Shown here: positions 48,784 through 58,241 of the stretch, in pieces | Position numbering within the stretch: position 1 is the first letter of the stretch | How the letters are laid out: every line of letters begins with the position of its first letter | NCBI GenBank assembly: GCA_005776395.1 | Contig: SXPJ01000017.1 | Location: forward strand, 1-59,454 | Source: Bdellovibrionales bacterium | GTDB lineage: Bacteria; Bdellovibrionota; FAC87; UBA2466 | Reading direction: 5' to 3' | Length of the DNA: 59,454 bases | Position numbers and translations under genes: made by a program | The notes under the pieces: model-generated | The model's database searches: none | What the model saw: the letters and a program-made list of their open reading frames with translations, nothing else | What the model was told of the DNA's origin: nothing

Positions 48784-49938
48784 ATGAGTCAATGGATTTT
48801 AAGTGTGGTGATCTTGTATTCATCCTTAGTGAGTGCTCGTCCCTACAAATATTATTTAGATCCCCGAAAAGCAGAACAGGTTCTTGCAGGCATTAATCTG
48901 AGGCCTCGATTGGCTGACGAGGAATGGTTAAAACTCATTAATTTTGATCGGGATAAAAAGAGGCAGATTCAGTCGGGGGAAAGCTTATGGAGTATTGCGA
49001 GAACAGGGTTTGGGGACCCTTTTTTGTGGAGAAAACTATGGCAAGAAAATCCATGGCTAACGAATCCGCATGAGTTGGAAGTAGGGAGAATGCTGGCCTA
49101 TTATCGTGAGAGTGAGGGTTTAAACTCTGAGAAAAAAATTCCTATTATTAAATTGCGTCCTGATAAGAGTGGAACGCTCACCGATGTGGATAATGATGTC
49201 TATGTAAATCGAGTTTTTAGGGCTCGTTATCGTCTTAATTATTTAGTAATCAAAGAAGATGATATCTTGGGTGAGATTACTGGTTCTTATACTCCGAGAA
49301 CCCAAATGTCTGTTAACGATGAATTCTATGTATCATTTTTTAATGAGAATAAAGTTGAACCAGGAAGTAAATTTGCGGTGGTCCGTGAAGAGAGGGAATT
49401 ACGCGATAAAACTCAAGTAGGGGAGCCCGTTATTGGAAAAATGGTGCGTTTCTTAGGGGAAATTAAAGTTTTATCTAACGATTCCAAGCTGACTAAAGTT
49501 GAAATGGACTCACAGTTTTATCCTGTTAAGCGGGAAGATAAAATAATCCTTATTCCCAAGATAGGAGGAGAAACCAATGCTGAGTTTCCAGCTAGGGATC
49601 TCATTGCTCAGATTGTGATGTTAGATGATGCGGAGAAATTTTTTGGGAGTCAGGGTGAACTTGTGGTTCTCAATAAAGGAGTGACTCAGGGAATGCAAGA
49701 GGGGTTCTTATTTAAAGTTTTTGAAGATACAGATCCTGTGAAAAACAGTAGAGGTGGAGTTGTTCCAACCTCAAAAGGTGAAATTAGAGTGGTGTATGCA
49801 GGAGAGGATTCTAGCGTTGGAGTGATTAATCGCAATACTGAACCCCTTAGAATCGGCGATAGTTTATTGAGCTTTCCAGAACTTCCTAATCGCCCTACAT
49901 CTCCTAAAAAGCAGCGGCAGGAAATTTCAATTGATTAA
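48784..49938 (+). CDS. LysM-domain secreted protein
   Basis: A 384-residue protein with a short signal peptide (about 1-19, WILSVVILYSSLVSA). A LysM domain lies at about 60-110 (QIQSGESLWSIARTGFGDPFLWRKLWQENPWLTNP), which binds peptidoglycan. The rest (about 120-370) is a beta-rich domain (VNDEFYVSFFNENKVEPGSKF, GELVVLNKGVTQGMQEGFLFKVF) without a recognised name. It follows the CpoB-like lipoprotein in the same orientation, so a joint cell-envelope role is plausible. Confidence 0.8.
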   Translation: MSQWILSVVILYSSLVSARPYKYYLDPRKAEQVLAGINLRPRLADEEWLKLINFDRDKKRQIQSGESLWSIARTGFGDPFLWRKLWQENPWLTNPHELEVGRMLAYYRESEGLNSEKKIPIIKLRPDKSGTLTDVDNDVYVNRVFRARYRLNYLVIKEDDILGEITGSYTPRTQMSVNDEFYVSFFNENKVEPGSKFAVVREERELRDKTQVGEPVIGKMVRFLGEIKVLSNDSKLTKVEMDSQFYPVKREDKIILIPKIGGETNAEFPARDLIAQIVMLDDAEKFFGSQGELVVLNKGVTQGMQEGFLFKVFEDTDPVKNSRGGVVPTSKGEIRVVYAGEDSSVGVINRNTEPLRIGDSLLSFPELPNRPTSPKKQRQEISID

Positions 49939-50036
49939 TTGTCGTGTGTTTTACTGGATGAAAAAGTGGATCATTTCAGATTTCATGCTTCCTACATTCG
50001 ATTGAATTTTGAGTTTTAGAGGGTAAGAACCTTCTC

Positions 50037-50921
50037 ATGAATTTAATGGATAATAAAACCCGCTCTAGCCAGGAGCTACTGTTCAACCCCGATTCACATT
50101 CATGGCTTAATCAGATATCCAATCCCCCTCAGAAACTTTTTTACAGGGGGTGTTTAGATCCCCTAATGAGCCCCTGCTTTTCAATTGTAGGGACTCGAAG
50201 ACCTTCAAGTTATGGGATTAAATCGGCGATCTTTTTTGCCAAACAGCTTGCATCGCTTGGATTTACAATCGTCAGTGGCTTAGCCAGAGGCATTGATAGT
50301 TACGCCCACAGAGGGGCTCTAATGGCCCAAGGAAAAACGGTTGCGGTTTTAGGTCATGGGCTATCTAGAATTTATCCACCTGAGAATTCTAATTTGAGTC
50401 GAGAGATAGTTGATAAAGGAGGGTGTTTGATTTCGGAATATTCCTGGAATGAGCCTCCTCTTAAACATCACTTTCCAGAACGAAATCGAATTATTTCGGG
50501 ATTCAGTGTGGGGACTCTTATTATTGAAGCTGCGGAGAAAAGTGGTTCTCTTATTACGGCTAGATTAGCGCTTGAGCAGAATCGGGAGGTGTTTGTTATC
50601 CCTTCTCGATTTGATGATGAAAGTTTTCGCGGTGGGAATCGCTTGCTTCAAGAAGGGGCTAAAATGGTCTTGAAAATTGAAGATATTCTTGAAGAGATTC
50701 CACGAAATCTTTGGGAGTTCAGCGTAATTAAAAACATAGAGGGAAATCGATTTGAAGAGTTACGGGAGCTTTTTGAAAGTGAAGACGGAAGTCTTTCCCT
50801 GGATTTTTTGTATTCATTAGCCAAACAAAAAAGAGAAAGAATGGTTAAAGATCTTGAAGCTGCTTTGGGGGAGCAAAGAGTATTAGAATTAAGTCCACAG
50901 CACTTTATTTGGATTAATTGA
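50037..50921 (+). CDS. dprA: DNA processing protein DprA (DNA protecting protein)
   Basis: A 294-residue protein. The Rossmann-like DprA core is clear: SIVGTRRPSSYG, VSGLARGIDSYAH, AVLGHGLSRIYPPEN, FPERNRIISG, SGSLITARLALEQNREVFVIPS and GGNRLLQEGAK. DprA protects incoming single-stranded DNA and loads RecA during natural transformation. The N-terminal SAM-like domain is short, and the last about 60 residues look like a short winged-helix tail. It is followed by smg and topA, a conserved order. Confidence 0.93.
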   Translation: MNLMDNKTRSSQELLFNPDSHSWLNQISNPPQKLFYRGCLDPLMSPCFSIVGTRRPSSYGIKSAIFFAKQLASLGFTIVSGLARGIDSYAHRGALMAQGKTVAVLGHGLSRIYPPENSNLSREIVDKGGCLISEYSWNEPPLKHHFPERNRIISGFSVGTLIIEAAEKSGSLITARLALEQNREVFVIPSRFDDESFRGGNRLLQEGAKMVLKIEDILEEIPRNLWEFSVIKNIEGNRFEELRELFESEDGSLSLDFLYSLAKQKRERMVKDLEAALGEQRVLELSPQHFIWIN

Positions 50922-51039
50922 TGCGACGTGAAATAGAACTTATAAAAAGACCGCTTGCCAAATGTTTAAGTTATTACAACAATAATAGGTAAGTTTGGTT
51001 TTCGTTTGCGGCGACTTAACCGTTAAAGAAGAAGAAAAA

Positions 51040-51498
51040 ATGCGAGATAAGATCCTAAACATCTTGGCGCTTTTTTCTCAGTCTCTGGAGCGAAATAAAG
51101 ATTTATTTTATGACGCTGAAGAGATTTGGGAGTTGCTCTCTAAGCGCGGTTATTCTGATGAAGAGATTGAAAGTGCTATTTCGCACATTCAAAAAACTTC
51201 CTTAGAAATACCAGGCCCCTTCTGGAGTGATGCGGTTCCAGTCTATCGAATTTATAGTAATGAAGAACATACCCAGCTTTCAAAAGCAGCCAAGGGCTAC
51301 TTATGGAAGTTGAAAATGCGGGGCGTTATTGATCATGCTATTGAAGACGAAATTATTCAAAAAGCTATGAACTTAGAATCGCCCGCAGGGATTAGGGAAA
51401 TAAAAACGGTTGCAGCTCTTACTGTTTTCGGTTATGAGCACAAAATTCAGGGAGGCGGTTCCTCATCTTCTACCCTAGTCGAAACACGTATTAATTAA
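51040..51498 (+). CDS. smg: Smg/DUF494 family protein
   Basis: A 152-residue all-helical protein starting MRDKILNILALFSQ, the usual Smg N-terminus (DUF494). Later segments YDAEEIWELLSKRGYSDEEIESAI and LSKAAKGYLWKLKMRGVIDHAIEDEIIQKAM are typical. Function is unsettled. I chose ATG 51040 (GAAGAAG about 6 bases upstream) because it matches the family start. TTG 50995 would add 15 residues and has AGGT nearby. It lies between dprA and topA, as in many Gram-negatives. Confidence 0.85.
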   Translation: MRDKILNILALFSQSLERNKDLFYDAEEIWELLSKRGYSDEEIESAISHIQKTSLEIPGPFWSDAVPVYRIYSNEEHTQLSKAAKGYLWKLKMRGVIDHAIEDEIIQKAMNLESPAGIREIKTVAALTVFGYEHKIQGGGSSSSTLVETRIN

Positions 51499-51559
51499 CT
51501 CGGCTATTTAAAGATTGGGTTCAGGAACTTCCGTAACTTGTGGAGAACTTTATAATTTA

Positions 51560-53926
51560 ATGGAAAAAGCAACTCCTAAAAAAATGGCAAAGAAGGCCAA
51601 GGTTTCTGAAGAGGATCTAGGTTCTCCTTCCACAGGATCGGGCAGAGGGCTTGTAGTTGTTGAGTCTCCCGCAAAAGCCAAAACTTTAAAAAAATATTTA
51701 GGCAAAAATTTCGACGTTAAGGCCTCTGTGGGGCATGTAATGGATCTCCCCAAAAGCAGCCTCGGCGTAGATCCTGATAAAAATTTCGAACCTGTTTACG
51801 AAATGATTAAGGGTAAACAGAAGGTCGTTGAAGAACTTGCTAAAGCAGCCCTAAAAGCAGATAAGGTCTATCTAGCTGCCGACCCTGATCGCGAAGGAGA
51901 GGCCATCGCTTGGCATGTTGCCCAGGTTCTAAAACTTCCCAAGAATAAAATTCATCGGGTTTTATTTCATGAAATTACGAAGCCAGCTGTTTTAAAGGCC
52001 ATTGAAAATCCCATCGAGTTGAATGTAGACCGTTATGAGTCTCAACAGGCTCGTCGGATTCTAGACCGTTTAGTGGGGTATAAGATCTCTCCTATTCTTT
52101 GGACCAAGGTAAGAAGAGGTCTATCGGCAGGCCGAGTTCAATCGGTAGCGGTTAAAATGATTGCCGATCGAGAAAAAGAGGTTCAGGCCTTTATTGCACA
52201 ACCCTATTGGACTGTGACAGCTAAACTTTTGGGCAGTGAAAAAGAGTGTATCGCACGACTTGTTAAGGCGGGTGACAAAAAGATAGATCGGCTCACAATT
52301 GATAACGAAGAGTGGGCAAAACAGATTGTATTGGATTCTACGTCGGCCTCTTGGAAGATCGTTTCTGTCGGCCAAAAATCGAGAAAACGAAACCCCTATC
52401 CTCCTTTTATTACTTCGACTTTGCAACAGGAGGCTTCGAAAAGACTTTATTTCAGCGCTAAGAAGACTATGACTTTGGCTCAACAACTTTATGAAGGTAT
52501 AGATCTGGGGCCAGACGGAGCTCAGGGTTTGATCACCTACATGCGTACCGACTCTACTCGTCTCTCTGCTGATGCAGTTCAAGATGCTCGAAATTTAGTG
52601 AATAAGATCTTAGGGGCTGAATATTTACCCAAAACCCCAGTGGAATATCGAAATAAGAAGAATGCTCAGGATGCTCATGAAGCTATTCGTCCCACTTCGG
52701 TTAAATTTACCCCTGAAAAAATTAAACAATTTTTAGATGCAGACCAATTTAAGTTGTATGAATTAATTTGGAAGCGCTACTTAGCGAGCCAAATGGAGCC
52801 AGCCGTTTTCGATCAAACCACAGTAGATATTGAAGCGGTTGCGAAAAACTCAGAGAAGTATGGCTATCGATGTACCGGTAGTGTCCTTCGTTTCGATGGG
52901 TTTTTGGTGCTTTGGCAAGATGACGAAGGGGGAGGCGAGGACTCTCAAGTTCTGCCCGATCTTAAGGAGACGACCCCCGTTAAATGTAATGGAGTCATGG
53001 AAGAAAAGCATATGACTCAGCCCCCCCCAAGATTTTCTGAAAGTAGTTTAATTAAGGAGCTTGAGGAAAAAGGAATCGGTCGTCCTTCAACTTACGCAAG
53101 CATTCTTTCGACGATTCAAGATCGTAAGTATGTTGAGAAAAAAGAGAATCGATTTTACCCCACCGAGCTTGGGACCTTAATCAATGAGCTTCTTGTGGAA
53201 AATTTCCCCTCGATTGTGGACGAAAAATTCACGGCCCACATGGAGGAAGAGTTAGATCAAATTGAAGAGGGTAAACTTAATTGGGTTACGACTTTAAAAG
53301 AATTTTACAGTCCGTTTGAAGAGACGTTGAAAAATGCTCAGGAGAAGATGCGGAATGTAAAAAAGGAAGAGACTCCTACTGACATCAAGTGTCCGAAATG
53401 TGATAAAAACTTAGTTCTTAAATGGGGTAAAAACGGTAAGTTTGCTGCATGTCAAGGTTATCCAGATTGTCGATTTACCTCTGAGTTTATCCAAGAGAAT
53501 GGCACAATCAGCTTAGTCGCTCAGCCTACAACGGATGAAAAATGTACGACTTGCGGTGAGCCCATGCAGGTTAAGAATGGTCGATTTGGAAGGTTTTTAG
53601 CCTGCTCTGCTTATCCTAAATGTAAGACGACCAAACCTATTACGACAGGTATTAAGTGCCCTGATTGTAAAGAGGGGGAGCTCTCTCAAAAGAAAACCCG
53701 TTTTGGAAAAATTTTCTACAGTTGTACCAAGTATCCCAACTGCAAATATGCAATTTGGGATAAGCCGCTTAAGGGACAGCCCTGTCCTCAGTGTCAGCAT
53801 CCCTTCTTGACTGAGCACTACACCAAAAAAGAGGGGGCTTCAATCCGATGCCCCAATAAAGAGTGTGGATATCAGGTGAAGGGTGAAGCTGTGGGCTCCG
53901 CAGATACCCCTGCCGCAACTAGCTAA
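51560..53926 (+). CDS. topA: DNA topoisomerase I
   Basis: A 788-residue type IA topoisomerase relaxing negative supercoils. Toprim motifs are VVESPAKAKTLKKYLG and DPDREGEAIAWH. The catalytic Tyr is Y327 (TYMRTDSTRL), followed by HEAIRPT and GRPSTYASILSTIQDRKY. The C-terminus holds four C4 zinc-ribbon repeats (KCPKCDKN, KCTTCGEP, KCPDCKEG and a last one near CPQCQHP), the usual Topo I tail. I chose ATG 51560 over TTG 51515; a second ATG lies at 51584. SD support is weak for all. Confidence 0.94.
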   Translation: MEKATPKKMAKKAKVSEEDLGSPSTGSGRGLVVVESPAKAKTLKKYLGKNFDVKASVGHVMDLPKSSLGVDPDKNFEPVYEMIKGKQKVVEELAKAALKADKVYLAADPDREGEAIAWHVAQVLKLPKNKIHRVLFHEITKPAVLKAIENPIELNVDRYESQQARRILDRLVGYKISPILWTKVRRGLSAGRVQSVAVKMIADREKEVQAFIAQPYWTVTAKLLGSEKECIARLVKAGDKKIDRLTIDNEEWAKQIVLDSTSASWKIVSVGQKSRKRNPYPPFITSTLQQEASKRLYFSAKKTMTLAQQLYEGIDLGPDGAQGLITYMRTDSTRLSADAVQDARNLVNKILGAEYLPKTPVEYRNKKNAQDAHEAIRPTSVKFTPEKIKQFLDADQFKLYELIWKRYLASQMEPAVFDQTTVDIEAVAKNSEKYGYRCTGSVLRFDGFLVLWQDDEGGGEDSQVLPDLKETTPVKCNGVMEEKHMTQPPPRFSESSLIKELEEKGIGRPSTYASILSTIQDRKYVEKKENRFYPTELGTLINELLVENFPSIVDEKFTAHMEEELDQIEEGKLNWVTTLKEFYSPFEETLKNAQEKMRNVKKEETPTDIKCPKCDKNLVLKWGKNGKFAACQGYPDCRFTSEFIQENGTISLVAQPTTDEKCTTCGEPMQVKNGRFGRFLACSAYPKCKTTKPITTGIKCPDCKEGELSQKKTRFGKIFYSCTKYPNCKYAIWDKPLKGQPCPQCQHPFLTEHYTKKEGASIRCPNKECGYQVKGEAVGSADTPAATS

Positions 53927-53973
53927 ATTCTGCTTCTTGCCTTTTTATATTCTTACCGCTTACAGTTAAGTCT

Positions 53974-54489
53974 ATGAAAATTAAATCACTTATCCTTTGC
54001 GGTCTGTTTTTATGTGGAATCGCTTTCCCTCTCGATGGATTTTATTTAGGGGGGCAAATTGGCCATGCAGCTCTGACGGGTAAAACAGCTCCCACCTATA
54101 ACAACACTATTGGGTTCGCCATTGATCTAGGCTTTCGGACCAATCCTTTATTAGATGTGCTTTTTTCTTCCCAATACAGTTCTCATATTGGTGGGGCTAA
54201 TGGACTTTCACTTTATTCGGAAACGTTAGGGGCTAACTTCCACATTATCGATGTTAATGATTTTGATGTCACTTTAGGAGCGGGTCCCGGTTTCTATTTC
54301 TTTAAATACGATAACAAAACCGACACTCTATTTGGGATTCAAACTGGATCTAATGTAGATGTTAAGGCTGGAGATAATCTAAGAATTGGATTGGGACTTA
54401 GATATCATACACTCTTTAGGAAGGATGCCGATATCGGGGATAACTTCTGGACTATCATGATGAGAGTCGGTTACCAATTTGGAGCTTAA
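53974..54489 (+). CDS. Outer-membrane beta-barrel protein
   Basis: A 171-residue protein with a signal peptide (1-18, ILCGLFLCGIAFP). Alternating hydrophobic/polar strands follow (FYLGGQIGHAAL, LDVLFSSQYSSH, NFHIIDVNDFDVTLGAGPGFYFF, LRIGLGLRYHTLF), and the end is FWTIMMRVGYQFGA, where a terminal aromatic strand fits BAM recognition. It resembles the OmpA/OmpX/OmpW-like eight-stranded barrels. Its function is unknown. Confidence 0.75.
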   Translation: MKIKSLILCGLFLCGIAFPLDGFYLGGQIGHAALTGKTAPTYNNTIGFAIDLGFRTNPLLDVLFSSQYSSHIGGANGLSLYSETLGANFHIIDVNDFDVTLGAGPGFYFFKYDNKTDTLFGIQTGSNVDVKAGDNLRIGLGLRYHTLFRKDADIGDNFWTIMMRVGYQFGA

Positions 54490-54492
54490 ACG

Positions 54493-54705
54493 ATGGCAGT
54501 GATTAAATCAGAAATGGCAGGCACGGTTTTAGAAATTAAAGTGAAAGCAGGCGATGCGATTAAGGCCGGTCAGGAAATTGTCGTTCTTGAATCAATGAAA
54601 ATGGAAGTTCCTATGATGGCCAATCAATCGGGTAAAGTCGCTGTAGTAAAAAAACAGGTGGGGGATTTCGTTAATGAAGGTGAAATCCTCATTGAGCTGT
54701 CATAA
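54493..54705 (+). CDS. Biotinyl carrier domain protein (BCCP-like)
   Basis: A 70-residue protein that is one biotinyl-lipoyl domain, with the biotin-accepting K36 in ESMKMEVP, flanked by the AGTVLEIKVKAGDAIKAGQ and GKVAVVKKQVGDFVNEGEILIEL strands. It would carry CO2 for the carboxyltransferase encoded at 56429 in the same operon. The biotin carboxylase itself is not in the window. Short stand-alone carriers of this type occur in acyl-CoA carboxylases. Confidence 0.85.
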   Translation: MAVIKSEMAGTVLEIKVKAGDAIKAGQEIVVLESMKMEVPMMANQSGKVAVVKKQVGDFVNEGEILIELS

Positions 54706-54711
54706 AACTTT

Positions 54712-55644
54712 GTGAACATTGAACCCCAAAAAACAGAAACATTAGAACTTACCGATGTCACCTTACGAGATGGTCTTCAAGCGGAAAGCAAAATCATTCC
54801 CTTGGAATTTAAAATTGAGCTATTGGAGCTTCTTGCTCAATGCCAGTTTTCTCGGCTAGAGATTACTAGTTTTGTAAACCCTAAATGGATTCCTCAGCTC
54901 AGTGATTCTGAAAAACTTTGTGAGGCTTGGTTTAAAAGGAAATCGACGCAAGAAACGATGGCCTTTGTTCCCAATGCTAAGGGCTGTGAAAGACTTTTAA
55001 AGTTCCCTATCCCATGGATCAGTTGTTTTGTGGCTGTCAGTAGTACTTTTAATCAGAAGAATGTTAATGCTTCAATCAATGAGACGATTCAAGAGGTGGA
55101 ATTTATTATCTCAACTGCAAAGGCAGCCAAAAGAAAAGTGCGGGTTTATGTTTCGACTGTTTGGGGATGCCCTTATGAAGGAGATCTTACTCCTGAAAAA
55201 CTGGACTCTCTCTTTCAGCGACTTTCTGTGCTTGATGCCGAAGAGATTGCTCTTAGTGATACCCTTGGAGTGGCAACTCCTGAATCGATTAAACGAGTTT
55301 TAAAACAGAGCTCGAAATATTTTCCAATCTCAAAAACCTCTTTGCATCTTCATAACACTTACGGGTTTGCCTTGGCCAATATTCAGGCGGCTTATGATTT
55401 TGGAATTCGAAGTTTTGATGGCACTCTTGGAGGGGTTGGGGGGTGTCCCTATGCTAAAGGGGCGACTGGAAATGCGGCCTCTGATGATATTATAAATTTA
55501 TTTTATCGACAGCAGAAGGTTTCATCTTTCCCAAAGAAAGAGATTGAAAAGACATTAATATTTTTAAGAGATAAGTTGGGGCTATCGCTCCATAGCTCAT
55601 TGGCCAAAATTCAAGAAATGGGAGGGACCTGGTATGGGATCTAG
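54712..55644 (+). CDS. mvaB: Hydroxymethylglutaryl-CoA lyase
   Basis: A 310-residue TIM-barrel lyase splitting HMG-CoA into acetoacetate and acetyl-CoA, the last step of leucine degradation. TLRDGLQAE gives the R19/D20 metal and substrate site, LHLHNTYG gives His ligands, and C245 lies in GGVGGCPYAKGATGN, the HMGL signature. The start is GTG 54712, 6 bases after the biotinyl gene stop. It overlaps the enoyl-CoA hydratase gene by 11 bases. Confidence 0.9.
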   Translation: MNIEPQKTETLELTDVTLRDGLQAESKIIPLEFKIELLELLAQCQFSRLEITSFVNPKWIPQLSDSEKLCEAWFKRKSTQETMAFVPNAKGCERLLKFPIPWISCFVAVSSTFNQKNVNASINETIQEVEFIISTAKAAKRKVRVYVSTVWGCPYEGDLTPEKLDSLFQRLSVLDAEEIALSDTLGVATPESIKRVLKQSSKYFPISKTSLHLHNTYGFALANIQAAYDFGIRSFDGTLGGVGGCPYAKGATGNAASDDIINLFYRQQKVSSFPKKEIEKTLIFLRDKLGLSLHSSLAKIQEMGGTWYGI

Positions 55645-56416
55645 TGAATTATTAGTTCGTCGTGAAGCAGGTATAGTTATCGCTACACTTAATCGTCCCG
55701 AGAAAATGAATGCTCTCAATAAAGAGATTTTTGCTCAGCTCAAAAATCTTATTGAGGTAATTGAGCATGATTCAACTGCAAGGGTTCTTATTATAACGGG
55801 TTCGGGAGAGAAGGCCTTTTGTGTCGGAGCGGATCTTAAAGAGCGTCAGGGAATGAATGAAAAGGATATTCTCGTTCGAATGGATTTTGTTAAAGGGATC
55901 TATTTAAAACTCGAGCGATTAAAAATTCCAACCATTGCAGCTATTAATGGAACGGCATTGGGGGGAGGTTTGGAGTTAGCTCTTGCCTGTGATTTGAGAG
56001 TGGCCCCAGAAAAGGCTGTCTTTGGATTGCCCGAGGTAGAGCTTGCGATTATGCCAGGAAATGGGGGAACTCAGAGGTTGTCTAGGCTTATTGGTCTTGC
56101 GAAGGCTCTCGAACTTATTTTACTCGCAAAAAAAATCTCAGCTGAAGAGGCTTTGGCGTTAAATCTCGTGAATACTGTGGTTCCACCTTCTCAGGTTTTA
56201 TCTAAAACTATGGAGTTGGCGAGTAAAATGCTGGAATCGGGTCCTATAGGAATCAGGCAGGCTAAATTGGCAGTTCGGGGTGGTTTTGAGAGAAGCTATG
56301 AACATGCTTTAGATTTTGAAGCGGAGTGCTACAAGTCGGTGCTCTATTCAAAAGATAGAATCGAGGGCATTAAAGCTTTTATTGAAAAAAGAAAGCCCGT
56401 GTATCGAGGAGAGTAG
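55634..56416 (+). CDS. Enoyl-CoA hydratase/isomerase, probable methylglutaconyl-CoA hydratase
   Basis: A 260-residue crotonase-fold protein. The oxyanion-hole segments are KAFCVGADLKERQGMN and AINGTALGGGLELALACDLRVA, and the acid/base Glu pair region is EVELAIMPGNGGTQRLSR. Context (HMG-CoA lyase and carboxyltransferase neighbours) points to 3-methylglutaconyl-CoA hydration in leucine breakdown, though sequence alone cannot separate that from other enoyl-CoA hydratases. It overlaps the previous gene by 11 bases and is followed 12 bases later by the carboxylase gene. Confidence 0.87.
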   Translation: MGSSELLVRREAGIVIATLNRPEKMNALNKEIFAQLKNLIEVIEHDSTARVLIITGSGEKAFCVGADLKERQGMNEKDILVRMDFVKGIYLKLERLKIPTIAAINGTALGGGLELALACDLRVAPEKAVFGLPEVELAIMPGNGGTQRLSRLIGLAKALELILLAKKISAEEALALNLVNTVVPPSQVLSKTMELASKMLESGPIGIRQAKLAVRGGFERSYEHALDFEAECYKSVLYSKDRIEGIKAFIEKRKPVYRGE

Positions 56417-56428
56417 GGAGAGTTAAAG

Positions 56429-57949
56429 ATGAGTCATGATTTAAATCCAATACGAGAACGCATTCTAAAGGGCGGAGCCCAAAAATATCACGATAAAAAT
56501 ACAGAGAGCAAAAAGCTTTTTGCAAGAACAAGAATTTCGCTTCTCTGTGATAAAGGCAGTTTTGTGGAGGATGGTCTTTATGCAAATTGCGAGGATATTG
56601 AGCTCCCTGCAGATGGTGTGGTGACGGGGCTAGGAAAGATTAATGGAAGACCCATAGCTCTTATGGCTAACGATTCAACCGTGAAGGCCGGCTCCTGGGG
56701 GGCTAGGACGGTTGAGAAGATTGTGCGCATTCAGGAGGTTGCAGAAAAATTACAGATTCCTCTTTTCTATCTCGTCGATAGCGCGGGAGCTAGAATTACT
56801 GATCAGGTGGAAATGTTTCCGGGAAGGCGAGGGGCTGGAAGAATTTTTAGAAATCAGGCGCGATTTTCAGGCATGATTCCTCAGATCTGCCTATTATTTG
56901 GCCCCTCAGCCGCAGGAGGAGCTTATATCCCGGCCTTTTGTGATGTGCTTTTTATGGTGGATGGCAATGCGAGTATGTATTTAGGTTCACCCAGAATGGC
57001 TGAAGCGGTCATCGGAGAGAAGGTTTCTCTTGAGGATATGGGCGGAGCGCGAATGCATTGTTCAGTAAGCGGTTGTGGTGATTTTCTCTGTGCAACTGAT
57101 GAAGAGGCGATTGAAAAGGCAAAATATTATTTTTCCTATCTTCCTCAGAATAGAAACTCCTCTCTTCCTGTCGAGAAGGCTCAAAATCCAGAACGGCCGC
57201 CTCAGGATTTAAAGGGGCTTATTCCCGAGGCCGATGCTCGTGCCTATGACATGAAACAGGTGATTAAAACCATTATAGATAAAGATTCTTTCTGTGAAGT
57301 GAAGGAGCTGTATGCAAAAGAGGTTATCACTGGGTTTGCAAGGCTGGATGGTAAAACGGTGGCTATCATCGCAAACCAGCCTGGAGTCAAAGGGGGGGTT
57401 CTATTTGTCGACTCCTCAGATAAAGCGGCAAGATTTATTCAAATTGCCTCGGCCTATTCCATCCCTTTGCTTTTTATCGCCGATGTTCCTGGCTTTATGA
57501 TCGGGTCTAAAGTGGAGAAAGAGGGAATGATCCGAAGTGGAGCTAAATTGATCTATGCGATGTCGAATGCCGATGTGACTAAGATCTCTCTAATTGTAAG
57601 AAAGGCCTATGGAGCTGGACTTTATGCGATGTGTGGGCCTGCTTTTGATTGTGATGCCACTCTTGCATTGCCCTCAGCTAAAATTGCTGTGATGGGGCCA
57701 GAGCCAGCTATTAACGCTGTTTATTACAATAAGATGGCTGAGTTGACTCCCGAGGCGAAGAAATCCTTTGTAGCTGAAAAGATCAAGGAGTATGAAGCCG
57801 ATGTTGAGATCTACAAACTAGCGAGTGAACTTATTGTGGATCAGATGGTGGATTTTTTAGAGGTGAGAACTGAACTCATCCAACGGTTTAGCTATTACGA
57901 GCTAAGAAAGAATCGAGAGGCCAGAAAGCCGGGCATCATGCCGATGTAA
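56429..57949 (+). CDS. Acyl-CoA carboxylase carboxyltransferase (beta) subunit
   Basis: A 506-residue biotin-dependent carboxyltransferase. The N-terminal half has LFARTRISLLCDKGSF, YLVDSAGARITDQVEMFPG and PSAAGGAYIPAFCD. The C-terminal half has FARLDGKTVAIIANQPGVKGG, LFIADVPGFMIGSKVEKEGM and MGPEPAINAVYYNKM. Operon context suggests methylcrotonyl-CoA carboxylase, but propionyl-CoA carboxylase cannot be excluded. It has an AGAGTTAAAG ribosome-binding region. It works with the 70-residue biotinyl protein and an off-window biotin carboxylase. Confidence 0.88.
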   Translation: MSHDLNPIRERILKGGAQKYHDKNTESKKLFARTRISLLCDKGSFVEDGLYANCEDIELPADGVVTGLGKINGRPIALMANDSTVKAGSWGARTVEKIVRIQEVAEKLQIPLFYLVDSAGARITDQVEMFPGRRGAGRIFRNQARFSGMIPQICLLFGPSAAGGAYIPAFCDVLFMVDGNASMYLGSPRMAEAVIGEKVSLEDMGGARMHCSVSGCGDFLCATDEEAIEKAKYYFSYLPQNRNSSLPVEKAQNPERPPQDLKGLIPEADARAYDMKQVIKTIIDKDSFCEVKELYAKEVITGFARLDGKTVAIIANQPGVKGGVLFVDSSDKAARFIQIASAYSIPLLFIADVPGFMIGSKVEKEGMIRSGAKLIYAMSNADVTKISLIVRKAYGAGLYAMCGPAFDCDATLALPSAKIAVMGPEPAINAVYYNKMAELTPEAKKSFVAEKIKEYEADVEIYKLASELIVDQMVDFLEVRTELIQRFSYYELRKNREARKPGIMPM

Positions 57950-58241
57950 ATCTTTTCCTGTGCTGCTTTATACTTAAATGCTGAAAGAAGAGGCTCTGGT
58001 ATTTTAATGCTGATGAGTTTTGATTTTTTTTGAGTTCTGGGATCGGATTAGACTCCATTAAGTAATAATATATATTAGTAATACCAGCGCTTGAAAGTAT
58101 TCACTTTTTCAAAGTAACTCCAGCAGTTCTCGGTGAATCACAGCACATGATAAAAAACGGAACCATTTAATAATTTGGATATGAAAGTGGGGCTATCAGC
58201 TAGATTTGATAATAAAAAGGGGCTTAGTAAAAAAAAAGAAA
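57950..58241. other. Intergenic region with a small inverted repeat
   Basis: CTGGTATT (57996-58003) and AATACCAG (58080-58087) are inverted repeats about 76 bases apart. Their ends recall, but do not match, the TTAATACCTG termini of the MITE-like element. A T-rich stretch after 58021 may end the carboxylase transcript. No gene is apparent. Confidence 0.3.
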
